Assembly: GCA_015501605.1 (NCBI GenBank)
Contig: JADNRZ010000023.1
Location: forward strand, 372,001 to 436,000
Reading direction: 5' to 3'
DNA: 64,000 nucleotides
Source of the DNA: Panaeolus papilionaceus
Lineage: Eukaryota; Basidiomycota; Agaricomycetes; Agaricales
Shown here: positions 47,367 through 59,372 of the stretch, piece by piece
Position numbering within the stretch: position 1 is the stretch's first letter
Layout of the letters: each line of letters begins with the position of its first letter
Translations under genes and position numbers: made by a program
The notes under the pieces: model-generated
Database searches by the model: none
What the model was told of the DNA's origin: nothing
Seen by the model: only the letters and a program-made list of their open reading frames with translations

Positions 47367-47373
47367 TATAAAG
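47367..47373 (+). promoter_or_regulatory. TATA box of alcohol oxidase copy 5
   Basis: TATAAAG lies 62 bp before ATG 47429, in a GGCCTATAAA context shared with copy 4. Confidence 0.55.
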
Positions 47374-47428
47374 TGGATTCAGTAGGGATGTCGATTGAGA
47401 CAGTCACCATCTATTGAACCCTCGGAAA

Positions 47429-50109
47429 ATGACTGACAACCCTGCATACGACATTATATTTGCTGGTGGCACGTACACATCCCTCTCATATGTATGATTC
47501 CCAGAAGTGCTGATATCACCCTCAGGAGGACCATGTTCCTGCATCGCTGCTAGTCGCCTTCTTGAAGCAGATTCCAATCTGAAGATTTTGGTGCGTTACT
47601 CTTTCTATCATCACAACTCCACTCACGGCTTCGCCAAGATCATCGAATATGGGGCTCATACCCACAATGTCCCTCATCATGTTCAACCTGCTCGAGCCGT
47701 GCGCATGCTTTCCAACAATACGGTCTTTCATTTCCACCTTGGAAAGCCATCACCTGCTCTCGGAGGGCGGGCCCCTAGTGTTTCTAGCGGCAAGGCTCTT
47801 GGCGGAGGCTCAAGCGTAAATCGTATGCATGTTCCTTGTTGGCATGTGTTCACCTTCAGCGCTCAACTCCTTTAGTTATGGCGTATACTCGAGCATCTGC
47901 TTCTGATTATGATGATTGGGAAAATGTCCATGGGAACAAGGGATGGGGTTCGGACTACTTGATCCCCCTAATTCGAAAGGTATGGCTTTGCTTTGTTTCT
48001 GTCAGTACATGGGTTCACAGAAACACGATGTAGGCGGAATCGTATCAAGAGCACGATGTAAATGGAATGCATGGCTCCAAAGGACCCATTAAGGTCTCAT
48101 TCTTCTCGGACATACTTCCAACGGCAAAAGATTTTCTAGATACTGCGCAACGATATGACAGAACACGGGAGTCAACAGACGACGTCAACGGATTTTATGA
48201 ATGCAACAAATATGGGGTACAAGTCTTAGGCTTGATCAAAGTAACACAGGGCGCTAATGTAGCATGCTAGAAATGGGCAAGATACATAGATAAAGAGACC
48301 GGCCGTCGCTCTGATGTACCACATCACTACATTTACAACCGACCTGAAACTGCCAACCTTACCATCCTGACGAAATCAGTTGTGGATATTGTGATTGTCG
48401 AGTGAGTTTCTCATTGTGTATACTCGGCACTGTCTCGATATTAACATGGACCCCAAAAGAGACGGTGAAGCTGTTGGCGTCAAGTACCGTAGCCTCGAAA
48501 ACCCTCAGGACGGAGTAACCTCCGTTCGAGCAACGAAGCTCGTTGTGCTCGGCGCTGGCGCTTTTGGATCTCCCGCTATTCTGGAAAGGTCGGGTATTGG
48601 CTCTGCAAGGGTATTGGAACCGCTTGGTATTTCACAGATCGTAGACCTGCCTGGTGTGGGCGAGCATTATATGGGTACGTACCTTCCATGCTTTAATGGA
48701 AATCCCGTCTAATTGCCGTGTTTTCATAGACCACGTATCGTGCGTTATCGGGTATCGTGGTGCTTCCGAGATTGAAACCATGGATGAGATTTATTTTGGT
48801 GACGAAGAGAAACTCAAACGTACGTGACAAACTTCCTGTCACATAGAGTCAGAGCATCATCAGATGATTTATCACAGACCACGAAAAGATTTGGTCCGAA
48901 ACTGGGCAGGGTTTAATGGCACATAAGTATGCAAAGTTGTTTTGCTCTATGATAGTCAGTGCCCGTGGAGGGACACATCTAACCACATGACGTTTCACTC
49001 TCTTTATTAGCGGAGCCGATACCTTGATTAAAATGAGGCCCGACGCGAAGGATCTGCAGGTTATGTCACCGCAGCTCAACGAATATTGGAAGAATTACTT
49101 CGAGTCTGCTCCTGATAAGCCTCTTGTGCTTATGCACTGCGTCGCGTACGATAAAATTATTTATTTTTGTGCAACGCGCCTCTCATTCTGACGTGACGAC
49201 ACAGGTTCAGGATGTTGGCCGATCGAGCAGCACCCATTAATCTCGAAGAAAAGTTTTACGGCGTCTCATTCTTCCTTGTATAGACTTATTTTATCTTTTC
49301 CTTTCTTGTTTGTGCCACTAACTTCTGGATGGTATTCAAGGCGTACCCCGCCTCCACTGGATATACGCACATTGTCACCAAAGACGCAACCTCAACACAG
49401 AAGGACTTCCACCCGGGGTTCTTGGACCAGTAAGTTGCTGGACTTGTACCGCTTATATCGAACCAGCGTTTCTCATTCTGAACAGCGAAGCAGATGTGGT
49501 CTCAGCCCGTTGGATATACAAAAAGAGTCGCGAATATGCGCGACGAATGAACTCATACCGGGGAGAAGACGCGTCATGTCACCCTACATTTGGCGCCGGC
49601 TCGTCAGCAACAGTTCTCCTTTATGACACCCCTCGGGCCTGTGACGAACCTGAAATTTCCTACACTGCAGAAGACGACAAGTGTATCGACGAATACATGC
49701 GCAAAGCAGGTGAGTAATAATTGCTTCGGGTTTTGATACAGTCAAGTGCCAGCATGATTGACGGCGAGTTTTGAACAGTTCAAACGACCTGGCATTCGGT
49801 AGGACCACCTGAGCGATGACTTGAATATAATCGTATACTTACCCTTTGAAAAAATCAGTGCGGTACATGTGCCATGAAACCACGCGAAAAGGGAGGTGTT
49901 GTTGATGAGCGATTGAACGTTTACGGTGTTCGAGGGCTCAAAATTGCTGGTATGTGACCACTCGTTCCGCGAAGTATTATCTAGCCAACCGTCCTGTAGA
50001 TTGCAGCATATTCCCAGGGAATGTGGGTGCCAACACTTACAATACTGCTATTGCCATTGGAGAGAAAGCCGCTGTGTTGATCGCAGAGGATTTGGGGTTG
50101 GCATTGTAA
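47429..50109 (+). CDS. GMC alcohol oxidase (AA3_3-like), tandem copy 5
   Basis: Starts MTDNPAYDIIFAGG; intron 1 (47469-47525) begins GC, as in copy 4. Landmarks: GPCSCIAASRLLEADSNLKIL, VSSGKALGGGSSVN, MAYTRASASDYDDWENVHGN, GRRSDVPHHYIYNRPET, GAGAFGSPAILERSGIGSAR, GVGEHYM (His where the others have Asn), YKKSREYARRMNSYRGEDAS, QTTWHSCGTCAMKPREKGGV and GANTYNTA. It ends EDLGLAL. The frame is intact. With copy 4 it forms the most recent duplication pair of the array. Confidence 0.85.
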
Positions 50110-50518
50110 TTTGTGAGACTGTCTGAGTCGTCATCCCATCATCCCTACAAACCCTTCAACCTGAAACTTCGAACGAGGATGTCAATGTTATAAAGCTGGG
50201 CCACTTTTCATTTAATCCACTTACCGCAAAAATGTAATCTACGTGCCCGCATGCCGAGTGCTTTACTTGATTGAGATTTCTTCACCTCAATAGGTGTCAA
50301 CAGCCCCTATATTCGGTTCGTCAAACTAAATTAACTTCAAATTGATTATATAACGCGTCAACCTTTCTGGGTTCTCTCAGGTTCCCTCCTGAAAGTGCTT
50401 TCGTCTTCCTTGCCTTTATTCTAATCATTGCTTGAAGACATTTTCTATCTTTTTGACACGAAAGGCTATCTAGTCAATTCTCGTCATCTTCTCAACTCTC
50501 ACAAGATCAGGCATACAA
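50110..50518. other. Spacer after the alcohol-oxidase array
   Basis: Starts with the duplicated 3' flank of copy 5 (to about 50330), then the promoter of the DUF7918 gene. No extra gene seen. Confidence 0.4.
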
Positions 50519-51659
50519 TGCCTGCGAAGGACAAACTTTCGGCATATGTTCGAGTGGATGGTAGCTGTCTTCCGGAGTACGACGTGGAGCTCCAGGACGA
50601 TGGGAAGACAATTGCGTGCTGGATTCCGTCGGAGGCAGGGAAGGTTGGTTTCTCATTTCTCTCCGATATCTTTCCAACCTTTCTGAAAAACTACATCAAG
50701 ATATTCGATATCTGTGCCACAAATGCTTCGCCCACAAGCACAATCTCCGTTATAGCACGGGTAGATGGGATAAACAGTCCAGAGGGCCGCTTTCTGCGTG
50801 CTCAACAGCCTCTTACTTTAGGAGGTGCTCAGCAATTTGGACCTAAGCTTCCATCTGCGATCATAAATGGGTTCCCCGGGAAGAGCATGGATTCCATTCA
50901 ACCGTTCGTGTTCTCACCATGTATACTCATAGGTAGAACATTCAGTATTATATTATTGCGTTGACTCATTTCGCTTTATAGAAGAGGATGGTGAAGCCCG
51001 GTCTACCTCCAATGAAATGGGTCAAATCGAATTATGCATATGGGAAGCCATCCCCGAAGAAACAACATACCTTCCAAATCTCCCAACACTGGTCACCATC
51101 CCGCCACTTCACATTAACGAGCGGGCCAAGAAGGGCATCGTGCATGGCATACAGTGCGTTTTTTGGGACGCTAAGATAATCCCATACTCAACGATATCTC
51201 TATACTATTGTTAGACTAGGCGAAGAAGTGTCGGTGCCCACGATGGGTCCCTGGCGACGTGTTAAATGGGTGAAGGAGATTCTGAAATTTGTCTTCAAAT
51301 ATCGACCAATAGGTGAATGGATGCATCTTGTTTATCATTGCCCTTTTTAACCGGTATGTACAGATGTTTTAAGGGCCAACGACATTGCTCCTCCTGAGAC
51401 AGCAGCGCGGCAAATACAAGGTCAGGAAGACATCATAGACTTGACTTTAGAGGATGACGAAGAGGAGGATGAACAAGAGAGGAAGATTCGCAAACTACAG
51501 GTGCTGACATCGCTCAAAGTATCAACCCGCGCTGACAACTGCGGTTCACAGGGTCAATTAGAGTCTCTTCGACGCCAGAAAAATGATAAAAAACGGAAAC
51601 GCAACACGTCGGATGCAGGTGTCAAGCGAGAATTCAAAGTCGAAATCGATCTAACCTAA
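50519..51659 (+). CDS. DUF7918-domain protein
   Basis: ATG 50519 starts MPAKDKLSAYVRVDG, followed by LPEYDVELQDDGKTIACWIP and SEAGK, then VDGINSPEGRFL, SIQPFVFSPCILIEEDGEA and MGQIELCIWEA. The acidic/basic tail contains IIDLTLEDDEEEDEQE and ends KREFKVEIDLT. This pattern, a β-rich N-terminal domain with YDV, CWIPSEAGK and PFxF, is that of a basidiomycete-specific family annotated DUF7918. Its function is unknown, and many copies are often present per genome. I place an intron at about 50644-50700 after EAGK, as homologues suggest. The unspliced frame is also open, so the first intron is uncertain. The (I/V)DLT stretches resemble SUMO-interacting motifs, which is speculative. Confidence 0.7.
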
Positions 51660-53160
51660 GGCGCACCTAACTACGGCGGTACCACCATTTCCTGCCCTTT
51701 CACAACTTTCCTGAACACACTCCAAACTCTCTGTCGCTTTGGGTTGCGGTTTAATTTGGCTTTGGATCCACCCTGCTATTGCTTGGATGGGCAATAAGGT
51801 CTTCCGAGTCCAAGTCTGGTTAACGTTGGTCGTCAGCCACTCCTCGATGTTTCTCCTTGAAATTTTCTGCCATTGAATTACAATTAGTCATTCTCCGGGA
51901 AATGATGGATGTTGGGGGTTTGTTACAATAATATAAAGTGGTCATGGATAACGCTGAGGTGTATCCCATGCCATGGGAGGGGAGGCTGGCGGGTGTCAAT
52001 TTAAAATCACTTTCCTTGGCCCTTTAAATTTTAACCAACGATTTTGGCTCTTGAAACTAGGCTTCAGTATGAAGAGATTCGACCCCGCCTGGGCGGAAAA
52101 CCTATGGTGATTGTATGTTTCTACTTTGCCGTTGGCCTCCCTTGTCATCAACAACATTGATCACTAGGTGCACCCACGTCCTAATGTCAACTTCTAGAAC
52201 GTAGCGAATTTGGCGCACCTGGGGTTACATCGCAACAATCCGACGGGAAGTTGCGACCCAAAACCATCTGCTTCAACGCTTTAGAATTAATTGTACCATG
52301 AATTCAAGTTATCGCTAGTGGATGTGCTAAGGAGCTGGTTGGAATTAAGGTTTGTCTATTTTTATGCTACTTTGCGATGGTCCTAAATGATATCAAAAAT
52401 AAATCCAATTTGCAGGGAAAATAAGACTCCCTGAGTTTTGAGTATTGTCGGGAGCAACCCCTATGTATATTTTTTCTCTCGATGTTGAGATCGCTTTCTG
52501 CTGAGATGCCAAATTCGTCACCCGGACCTTTTACCCCACATTTGCCCCACCCCTCTTCAACATTTCGAATATTTCCTACCTCATTCCCACGCACGTTTAA
52601 CCTTGCTCAATGTTAGGATTTGCTCAAGTTCCGGATACTCAAAATACTTGGATATCTTCTTAGTGAAGAATCGAGGCGTGAAGCTAGTTTCAAGCTTTGT
52701 GCCGAATAGCTGTTTACATTGCATTACGGCGACTCTGGCAGGTACTCCAGCGGGCAAGTGACTCCATTCCACGGCAAACTGGGTTGTTCTTGATCAAAAC
52801 GAGAAACGGCCGTTTAAAGCTCGTCTTTAGAAGCGTGTAGACGGAGTACAGAAAGGTGCGTGGAGATAGACTGTGTCATGCGACAACGATTGTATTCTGT
52901 GCTGTTCCTCTTTGGCCTTTGATTGGTTCCCCTTTGACATCCATCAAGCTGGTTCCATATATGCTTTATGTCACTCCCTCAAACCTGCGGCACTCCAAAA
53001 TGCTTTGCATCGCGTCATATTGCTTGTTTCTCATCCTTCACTGCAATTCCCACAAATAGGCGCAACTCTGGAATTAGTCCATCACATTGAACCTATATAC
53101 AGTACCTCAAGTGATCTTACATCTTTTGAATAACCCACCCTTCCCTACCTCCCACTTACG
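51660..53160. other. 1.5-kb intergenic region
   Basis: Nothing supported. Minus-strand ORFs at 52367-52594 and 52581-52772 overlap and lack domain cues. The region precedes the F-box-like gene and follows the DUF7918 gene. Confidence 0.4.
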
Positions 53161-54659
53161 ATGCCTACCACCACATTACAACCAGCGCTTCCTTTGGAAA
53201 TAACAGACGCCGTCATTGACCATCTACATTCCGACATACAAGCCTTAGGTGTCTGCAGCACCGTCTGCTCTGAATGGTTGATCCGCAGTCGCCACCATAT
53301 TTTTTCCACTGTGCAACTCTGGCCATGGCGCGTTCGTCGCTTCTTCGAACTGGCAAGTTCCGATACTTGCACCTTCAAGAACCACGTTCGTCACATCGAA
53401 CTAGACGATTGCAAAGCCAGAGATGATCCTTCCCAAAGGCCCCAGGTATCCCCCACCCACAGACTTGAAGAAAATCACGCGCGATCCCAAAGCGACGATG
53501 AACTGTTCATCGACGCTATGTCCAAGTCAGATTTGCCTTGTTTGGCTGATGTCCGCTCCATTCAAGTTCGTAATGTGAACTGGACTTCGTTGACTCCACA
53601 AGACCAAGCCACACTGCGTCACCGCCTTGCGAAATTCACCAAACTTGAGCGACTGGAGTTCCATGATGTTGTATTCCACGATCTGCGCGAAGTCGTTCGG
53701 ATTGTCCACCTATTCCCTGCATTGCGTCACTTGACAGCCAACTTGACGTTCATGAAATATCTCGAGCACAACATCGACTCAGCAAGCAAGCTCAAGATGC
53801 CAAACCAGCTGAGGTCATTGGAGCTGGGAACTGATGATGGAATACCCGTAGTCCTCACATGCGTGGAAAGCGGACACAACACCCCGCACGTTTTTGGGTT
53901 GAAGCTCCAGAGCATCAAAGCGCGCCACTTGCAGTACATCCGAATGGTGTTGAGGCACTCCGGCAAGCAACTCAAAAAGCTATCATTAGCTTTCGAACGT
54001 GCGGAACTCAGTGCAAGAGTGTCACGAGGTGAGAAGCGAGGTTGAAATGTGGGCATGAATGTATGAATGAAAGACTGATCTGGAATTCAGATTCCCTCGT
54101 CAACGCTATTGATTTGTCGAGGCTCAGTCAACTGCAAGTGCTCACCATCGATTGCCTCAGCCTCAGCAAAGAATCGTCCATGCACCCCCTCGCATCTGCT
54201 CTACCTAGCATTCTTGAGCGAATTGAGTCCTCATGTCTGGATGCTGTCGAGCTGAGATTCCAGATCGAGACGGACGTCAACAACGAACACCTCGCTTCTT
54301 TGGACTGGTCACACCTGGAACGAGTTCTGCTGGCCCTGCACTTCTTTGGCCTTGGTCAGGTACGACTGGTATTAGACATGGGCCGATCAAACCGCGACCG
54401 TACTTCGGTTGAGCACACGAGCCTTAGGAAACAGATACAGGACTGCTTGCCTGAGCTCAACAGGCGGGGTGTCCTTCATCTTCAGTATGTCGAGGAGGAT
54501 GGCGAGGACAGACACATCGGTTACCCCGGTAAGGAGGACTGGCTCGAGGAATGCGCGCTCAGAGCTCACGAGTATTTCCTTTGCAGAATGCGACTTGGCG
54601 AAACCTTGAAATGCAAGGGCTACAATTGTCTTTCAGCGGAACTTAATTATGCAAGCTAA
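53161..54659 (+). CDS. F-box-like protein, 478 aa
   Basis: Two exons (53161-54028, 54091-54659) join in frame (SRG|DSLVNAIDL, acceptor TTCAG). The N-terminus LPLEITDAVIDHLHSDIQAL followed by GVCSTVCSEWLIRSRHHIFS (residues ~10-50) has the spacing of an agaric F-box-like motif, which binds Skp1 in SCF ubiquitin ligases. The rest is leucine-rich with irregular repeats (LERLEFHDVVFHDLREVVRI, LTANLTFMKYLE, QLKKLSLAFERAELS, LQVLTIDCLSL), typical of the large F-box/LRR-like families of agarics. Target proteins are unknown. No break seen. Confidence 0.75.
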
Positions 54660-55536
54660 AAAAGCACATACAACTCGTTTCAACCGTGACCGAACAGGCC
54701 GGTATGCCCTGTCATTTTTCAAAACCCTCCGGTTTGCGCAATTTCTGCGTGGATGCCTTGTCGAAGACATATTTAAGGAAGAGGGACCCCTTTCAGATGG
54801 GTTAGAACACGGAAGAGTAAGGGAAAGAAAGCGAAGGGGGAACAGTTGCTCTTATCGCTGCGTCCTCGAGATAAGCCTTCTTCCTTTCCTGGACGTGTGT
54901 ATCGCACGGAGACCATTGGCTTTTGTTGTAAATAAGAACTCTATGGGTCTTTAATTGCCATCCGAGGAATTCACTTGCACGTCAACCATTTTCTATACAG
55001 TTCGGTACTTGAATTACTCAGGGTCGATAACGGCTATGATTTGGCTCAAATAGTATGCAAATATTCTATGTATATTCAGACCCGGCAACCTGCTCCTCAT
55101 TACTTTCAACGCGATACTCTCGAGTAGAGACCATGGTCCATGAAGTCATGGACAGGAGGCGCAGACATGATGTAGTAAAGCGAATTATATTCAACAACTC
55201 GACTGTCGCATTCGAAATATTCTATTGGTGGCTGTGCCCCACCATTCAATTCCTTGATTTCGCTGCTTCGTGAATACGAATACATTCACACTAGTGTATA
55301 GAACGAGGATGGAATTTGCTTGACTAATCGACGAAATAAATATTATAATATACATACATAACTGAAGGGCCTTCATTGTCATAAATAAACATTCTGTCAT
55401 CACTATTCTAACACATCGTTCTAAATCCGTATCACTAAGGCGGTTGTTTATAGAAAATACGGGGGACAAGAAAAGTCTAGGTGGGCTTGCTGGACAAGTT
55501 GGTAGTTTCCCTTCGAATGACTGGCACTTGTATTTT
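54660..55536. other. Intergenic to the original 3' end of the interrupted gene
   Basis: Non-coding by inspection. The right end is the 3' flank of the unknown minus-strand gene that the transposon-like element interrupts; the pre-insertion stop codon would be at 55537-55539. Confidence 0.4.
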
Positions 55537-55590
55537 CTAGACAGGCTTCTCTCGATCGCCTTCATTCGCGTCGTGAGTGTGTCCTGACTC

Positions 55591-55862
55591 TACGGTGTTC
55601 CGGAGACGCCAGGTTAACTCGACATTTCGCTTTGGCACCCGAACTTGTTCGGTTCCTCGTCGGCTCCCGTGCTACATCATGTACCTCCCTCTCACGCCCC
55701 TATCATTAATCATCCTGTCGATAAGTGCACATTCTACACAATCAGAACCCATACCAGTAGGCAATATAAGGTTCTATACACTCTAAAAGGGTGTTTATTA
55801 CCGATTAAAATCTTATTTAAACCAATTTCTAGTGGAAAAGCTTCAAAAATCAAGCATAAGAT
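55591..55862 (+). repeat. Left terminal inverted repeat
   Basis: A 272-bp arm running inward from the TGACTC repeat to CATAAGAT. A 101-aa frame across it (55577-55881) is only a by-product of the repeat and recurs in the right arm. Confidence 0.85.
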
Positions 55863-57970
55863 CATAACACTGAAGCCTTGACTTCCTTGCATTTGAGGGG
55901 AGTTCCTACTTGTAACCTATGAAGAAAAAAGACGCCTACAATGCTGAGGGATAGACAGTCCGACTAAGCATTATTCCCACTTGAAATGGCTTTTACACGC
56001 TCCAAAATACTACACTATTCAATAGACTGCCCTGATCAGCACCTGATGATAGGATGAGAAATGTTGAAAATAAAACAACACAAAATGAGCAATGGTATAC
56101 GGATGGGATAAGTGTGAGGATGATGGTGACAATGCAGGGTGAGTGATAAAAAATGAGGTACGCTTGCAGCTCGGCTGCAAGTATGTGGAGTCCAAAGAGC
56201 TACGGTTAAGATGACATTTGGTGTTGAGCGCTGGACAGTGGGATGACAAATGGAAACAAAACCAAAACCAAATGCGGCGGTAGGTGGAAGTGTGAGGGTG
56301 AGGGTGATGGTGATGGTGCCGAGTGAGTGAATTAATGTGAGTATGCCCCGTTGCAAGGTCGTGGGGTCCGGATGACGACGAAGAGGGGTTCAGGTTGGCG
56401 ATGGTGACACTGAGGGAAATAACTGGGTGACATACGAAATCTGGGATGACTGAGATTGAGGGAAACGTTGGCGATGGCGACGCTGCATGGCTGGAAGCAA
56501 TACAAACGAATACTGAGGCTGAAAGTGACTAAAAACCGATGATGGCAGCGACTAGGCACGAAAGCCAACGATGTTGGTTACATAGGACGACTGGAAGACA
56601 ACTGGGAGACGAATTACGACGAATAACTGAACCAGACACTGCTGGTGGCGACCGGAAGACGAGACGACACAAAACCGAAGCTCCTATGCGAAATCTGGGG
56701 AGTCAAACTGGGATCCAACTGTAACAATAAGCTAGCATACAGTTGATGCATAAACTACAAACTGAGCTATCTATAAAAAGAGAAGGAGAGATTAAATGAC
56801 GTGAATTAAATGGAAAGGCAAAAAAGAAAACGATAGGAGCAACTGGATATTGAACATCAGGGATACGGAATAAAACAAGTGAAGAGGAATGGGATCGAGG
56901 TGTAGGATATGGTAGCTGAGGGTTGGGTGAATGTGGTGCGACACATGATAAGATGTGAGCCATGGTGCTGAGCGTGACGGTTTGCGTGCTTGATTGCGAT
57001 CTTGATACTGTGGTGTAGGCGGGTGGGTGTGTGATAGGTTGCCGAAATCGTCCAAAACGCGAAAATAGGCGCAGTTGGGCGCGATGCTCATCATCTGTTC
57101 ATCAAAAGCGATACGGAGGGCCGAAACGACGCAATATATGAGGCTAGAAGGACTGTAACTGAGGAAGACGACAGCGGCGCAGCACAACTGGGAGCAAAAC
57201 GAACCAAGTGTCAGAGCGACTGCGCGACGCGACGCGGCAAGCTGCAGGAAAACCGAATTACATTCACTAACTAGGTACAAATGTCAGAAGATGCTCACCT
57301 GCAGGAAAACCGAAAGAAAAGGTTGTCGGTTATTCTGCAGGTGGGCGTTCTTAAATACTCTAGTTAATCTAATCTAGCGGAAATGATATCTAATCCTTTG
57401 TGAACGTAAGGGAAACGAATAACAAGTGAAATGAATAAAATGAATGAAGTAAATAAACCGAGGGCTAAGTAATTAGGACGCGCGAGTGTTGTGTGTGGAA
57501 CGGCGTGGAGGGTTCGAGATAGCGGCTTCAGGAGTGGGAGGCGGTGTGGGTGATGGTGCGTGAGGAGTGTTAGGGGGTTGTCCCCTGACACCAAGGCTTT
57601 GACTGACTGGGACGAAAATCGACGGCAAAGGTGAATCAGTACGAAAGCCATTGTGAACCAACCGAAACGGCCAACTATGCATTCTGAAAACCTTTGAGAT
57701 GCGAGATTAAACCAACAAGGGTGATACATGACAACGGTTCGGATTTTATTTCATTTCTGTTGTATCATCGTTTATTCTTCCTCAAACTTAAATCTCATAA
57801 TTCATATCCTGTCTTATGTTCCCTCTCGTATAATACTGTTCTCCCTTGGTTTATCTTACATTTTACTTGCTTCCTCGTAGTATTTTTAGAGTTTTTTTCA
57901 AAAATCTTAGTTTGTCATAATCGTAAGTACTAAGTAGTCCGAGGGAGATCTTTCAGTTCACACTAAAATA

Positions 57971-58243
57971 ATCTTATGCTTGATTTTTGAAGCTTTTCCA
58001 CTAGAAATTGGTTTAAATAAGATTTTAATCGGTAATAAACACCCTTTTAGAGTGTATAGAACCTTATATTGCCTACTGGTATGGGTTCTGATTGTGTAGA
58101 ATGTGCACTTATCGACAGGGATGATTAATGATAGGGGCGTGAGAGGGAGGTACATGATGTAGCACGGGAGCCGACGAGGAACCGAACAAGTTCGGGTGCC
58201 AAAGCGAAATGTCGAGTTAACCTGGCGTCTCCGGAACACCGTA
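57971..58243 (-). repeat. Right terminal inverted repeat
   Basis: A 273-bp inverted copy of the left arm, with one extra C in CATCCCTGTC compared with CATCCTGTC. Confidence 0.85.
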
Positions 58244-59372
58244 TGACTCAGATGGAACGTAAGCGAGAAGGTCAGTAGTTTCAGTAAGGTACTTCGTTTC
58301 GAGCCGGGCCTCAGTCTCCTTCGAACTCTGCAGAAGCATCAAGCAGCGCAAGACGAATTGCCTCGAGATCAAGCACTCCTGTTCCCCTTGGTCCTCTTGG
58401 TCCTTGATTCGGCACCACTGGTCATGTGTAAACTCGCGTCCCTTTCCCTTGTTATTCTTCAATTCAATGGTCGTTTGTTCGTGAGATCCAAGCATATCAA
58501 CGGCCTCCATACAGGTCATTTTCAACTCGCCTAGCCTCAACACAGCCAAAAAAGTCGGATCGCTACTGAGTTTCTTCACGATAATTTGCTTTGTATAACC
58601 ACGAGCGGGCTCGCAATGACGTTTAACTTCAAGGATGTAGACCGAGGAACTCTCGAATTCGAGCCCGAGGTCCGAGAGCACCAGGCTCCAGCGTATGCAT
58701 GCATCGGAGGCATTGTTGAAGCTTCACTAAGCTGTTGAAAATAATCAGCCTTTTCGTCTCAAGTTCGTCCTTGGTGCCACTGAATCCGGATTTTTTCTGT
58801 ATGTCATCACCGCCTTCCATTAGCGTTTTGATGACCTTATTCAAACGATGCTGGTGGAGATCCCGTTGCTGAACCACGGCAAGAAAATTGGGATCTGCTG
58901 TGATGAGATCAACTACGTCGTATTTGATTATCAAATGAGATTCTTTGGCGTCTGTCACAAAATCTACGTCTTGGACGTATACTGCGTGGTTCGCAAAAGC
59001 TGGGTCGAGTCCAGACATGACGAGCTTCCAGTCGAGCCTCTTGGGTTCCGTCGGATGTGTGTATATAGCGATTCCCAGTTGGGTGTCTTCCTTCAAATCT
59101 TTAAGATTCAACTGGTTAATATCTTTTTGTATTTTTCGCACCACATCTGTTACTGATTCTGCAGAGAGATGATTGTTAGCATCTACCTTCGCCATATCTG
59201 GGGGTATTGGTTTGCTCGCTGCTTTCCGTTTTGCGGGATCAAAGTTTTCACCCAGTCCAGCTGTTACTACTGTTTTGAAGTCGTGGCGCGGTTTCTTTTT
59301 GGGATCCCCGCTGCGCTGATTGAGGTGTCCGAAGAGACTCTCTTGGGTAAGGTGCTTAGTAGCTGGAGGCAT
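58217..59372 (-). pseudogene. Unknown two-repeat gene interrupted by the TIR element and by a frame change
   Basis: From ATG 59372 (MPPATKHLTQESLFGHLNQR) a 247-aa frame holds a domain IAIYTHPTEPKRLDWKLVMS...AVYVQDVDF...NFLAVVQQRD. A second, similar repeat (WSLVLSDLGLEFESSSVYIL...TFLAVLRLGE) follows in another frame at 58726-58217. I found no intron that joins the frames. The second frame now ends inside the right TIR (stop at 58217), eight codons past the insertion point. Without the element it would continue 15 codons to a stop at 55537-55539. The family is unknown, but the 201-aa gene at 59683-60288 is a relative. I call it a probable pseudogene; an unrecognised intron is the alternative. 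Confidence 0.55.

Larger units (their letters stand above)
43250..50330. repeat. Tandem segmental duplication carrying alcohol oxidases 4 and 5
   Basis: Two head-to-tail units of about 3.5-3.6 kb (roughly 43250-46740 and 46840-50330) are similar across the promoter, gene and 3' flank, not only in coding sequence. Both have GC-AG first introns at the same place and both end EDLGLAL. Exact unit borders need alignment. Confidence 0.65.
55591..58243. mobile_element. Non-autonomous TIR element, 2,653 bp, with 6-bp target duplication
   Basis: The element begins TACGGTGTTCCG and ends with the inverted copy CGGAACACCGTA. Direct repeats TGACTC flank it at 55585-55590 and 58244-58249. The terminal inverted repeats are about 272 and 273 bp and differ by what I see as a single 1-bp indel, so the insertion is young. 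The 2.1-kb interior has no transposase-like ORF, so it likely moves with help from an autonomous relative. A 6-bp duplication does not fit the common fungal superfamilies cleanly (TA for Tc1/mariner, 8 for hAT, 9-11 for MULE). TA next to both tips leaves a Tc1-like TA duplication as an alternative reading. Superfamily unassigned. Confidence 0.85.

Noticed and set aside
55577..55881. ORFs of 69-78 aa and the matching 93-aa minus ORF at 57958-58239 as genes
   Set aside because: Both lie within the terminal inverted repeats and are the same repeat sequence read twice.
56036..57729. Interior ORFs of the TIR element as a transposase
   Set aside because: None exceeds about 160 aa, none shows DDE/D-like or DNA-binding motifs, and they do not join into a longer frame.
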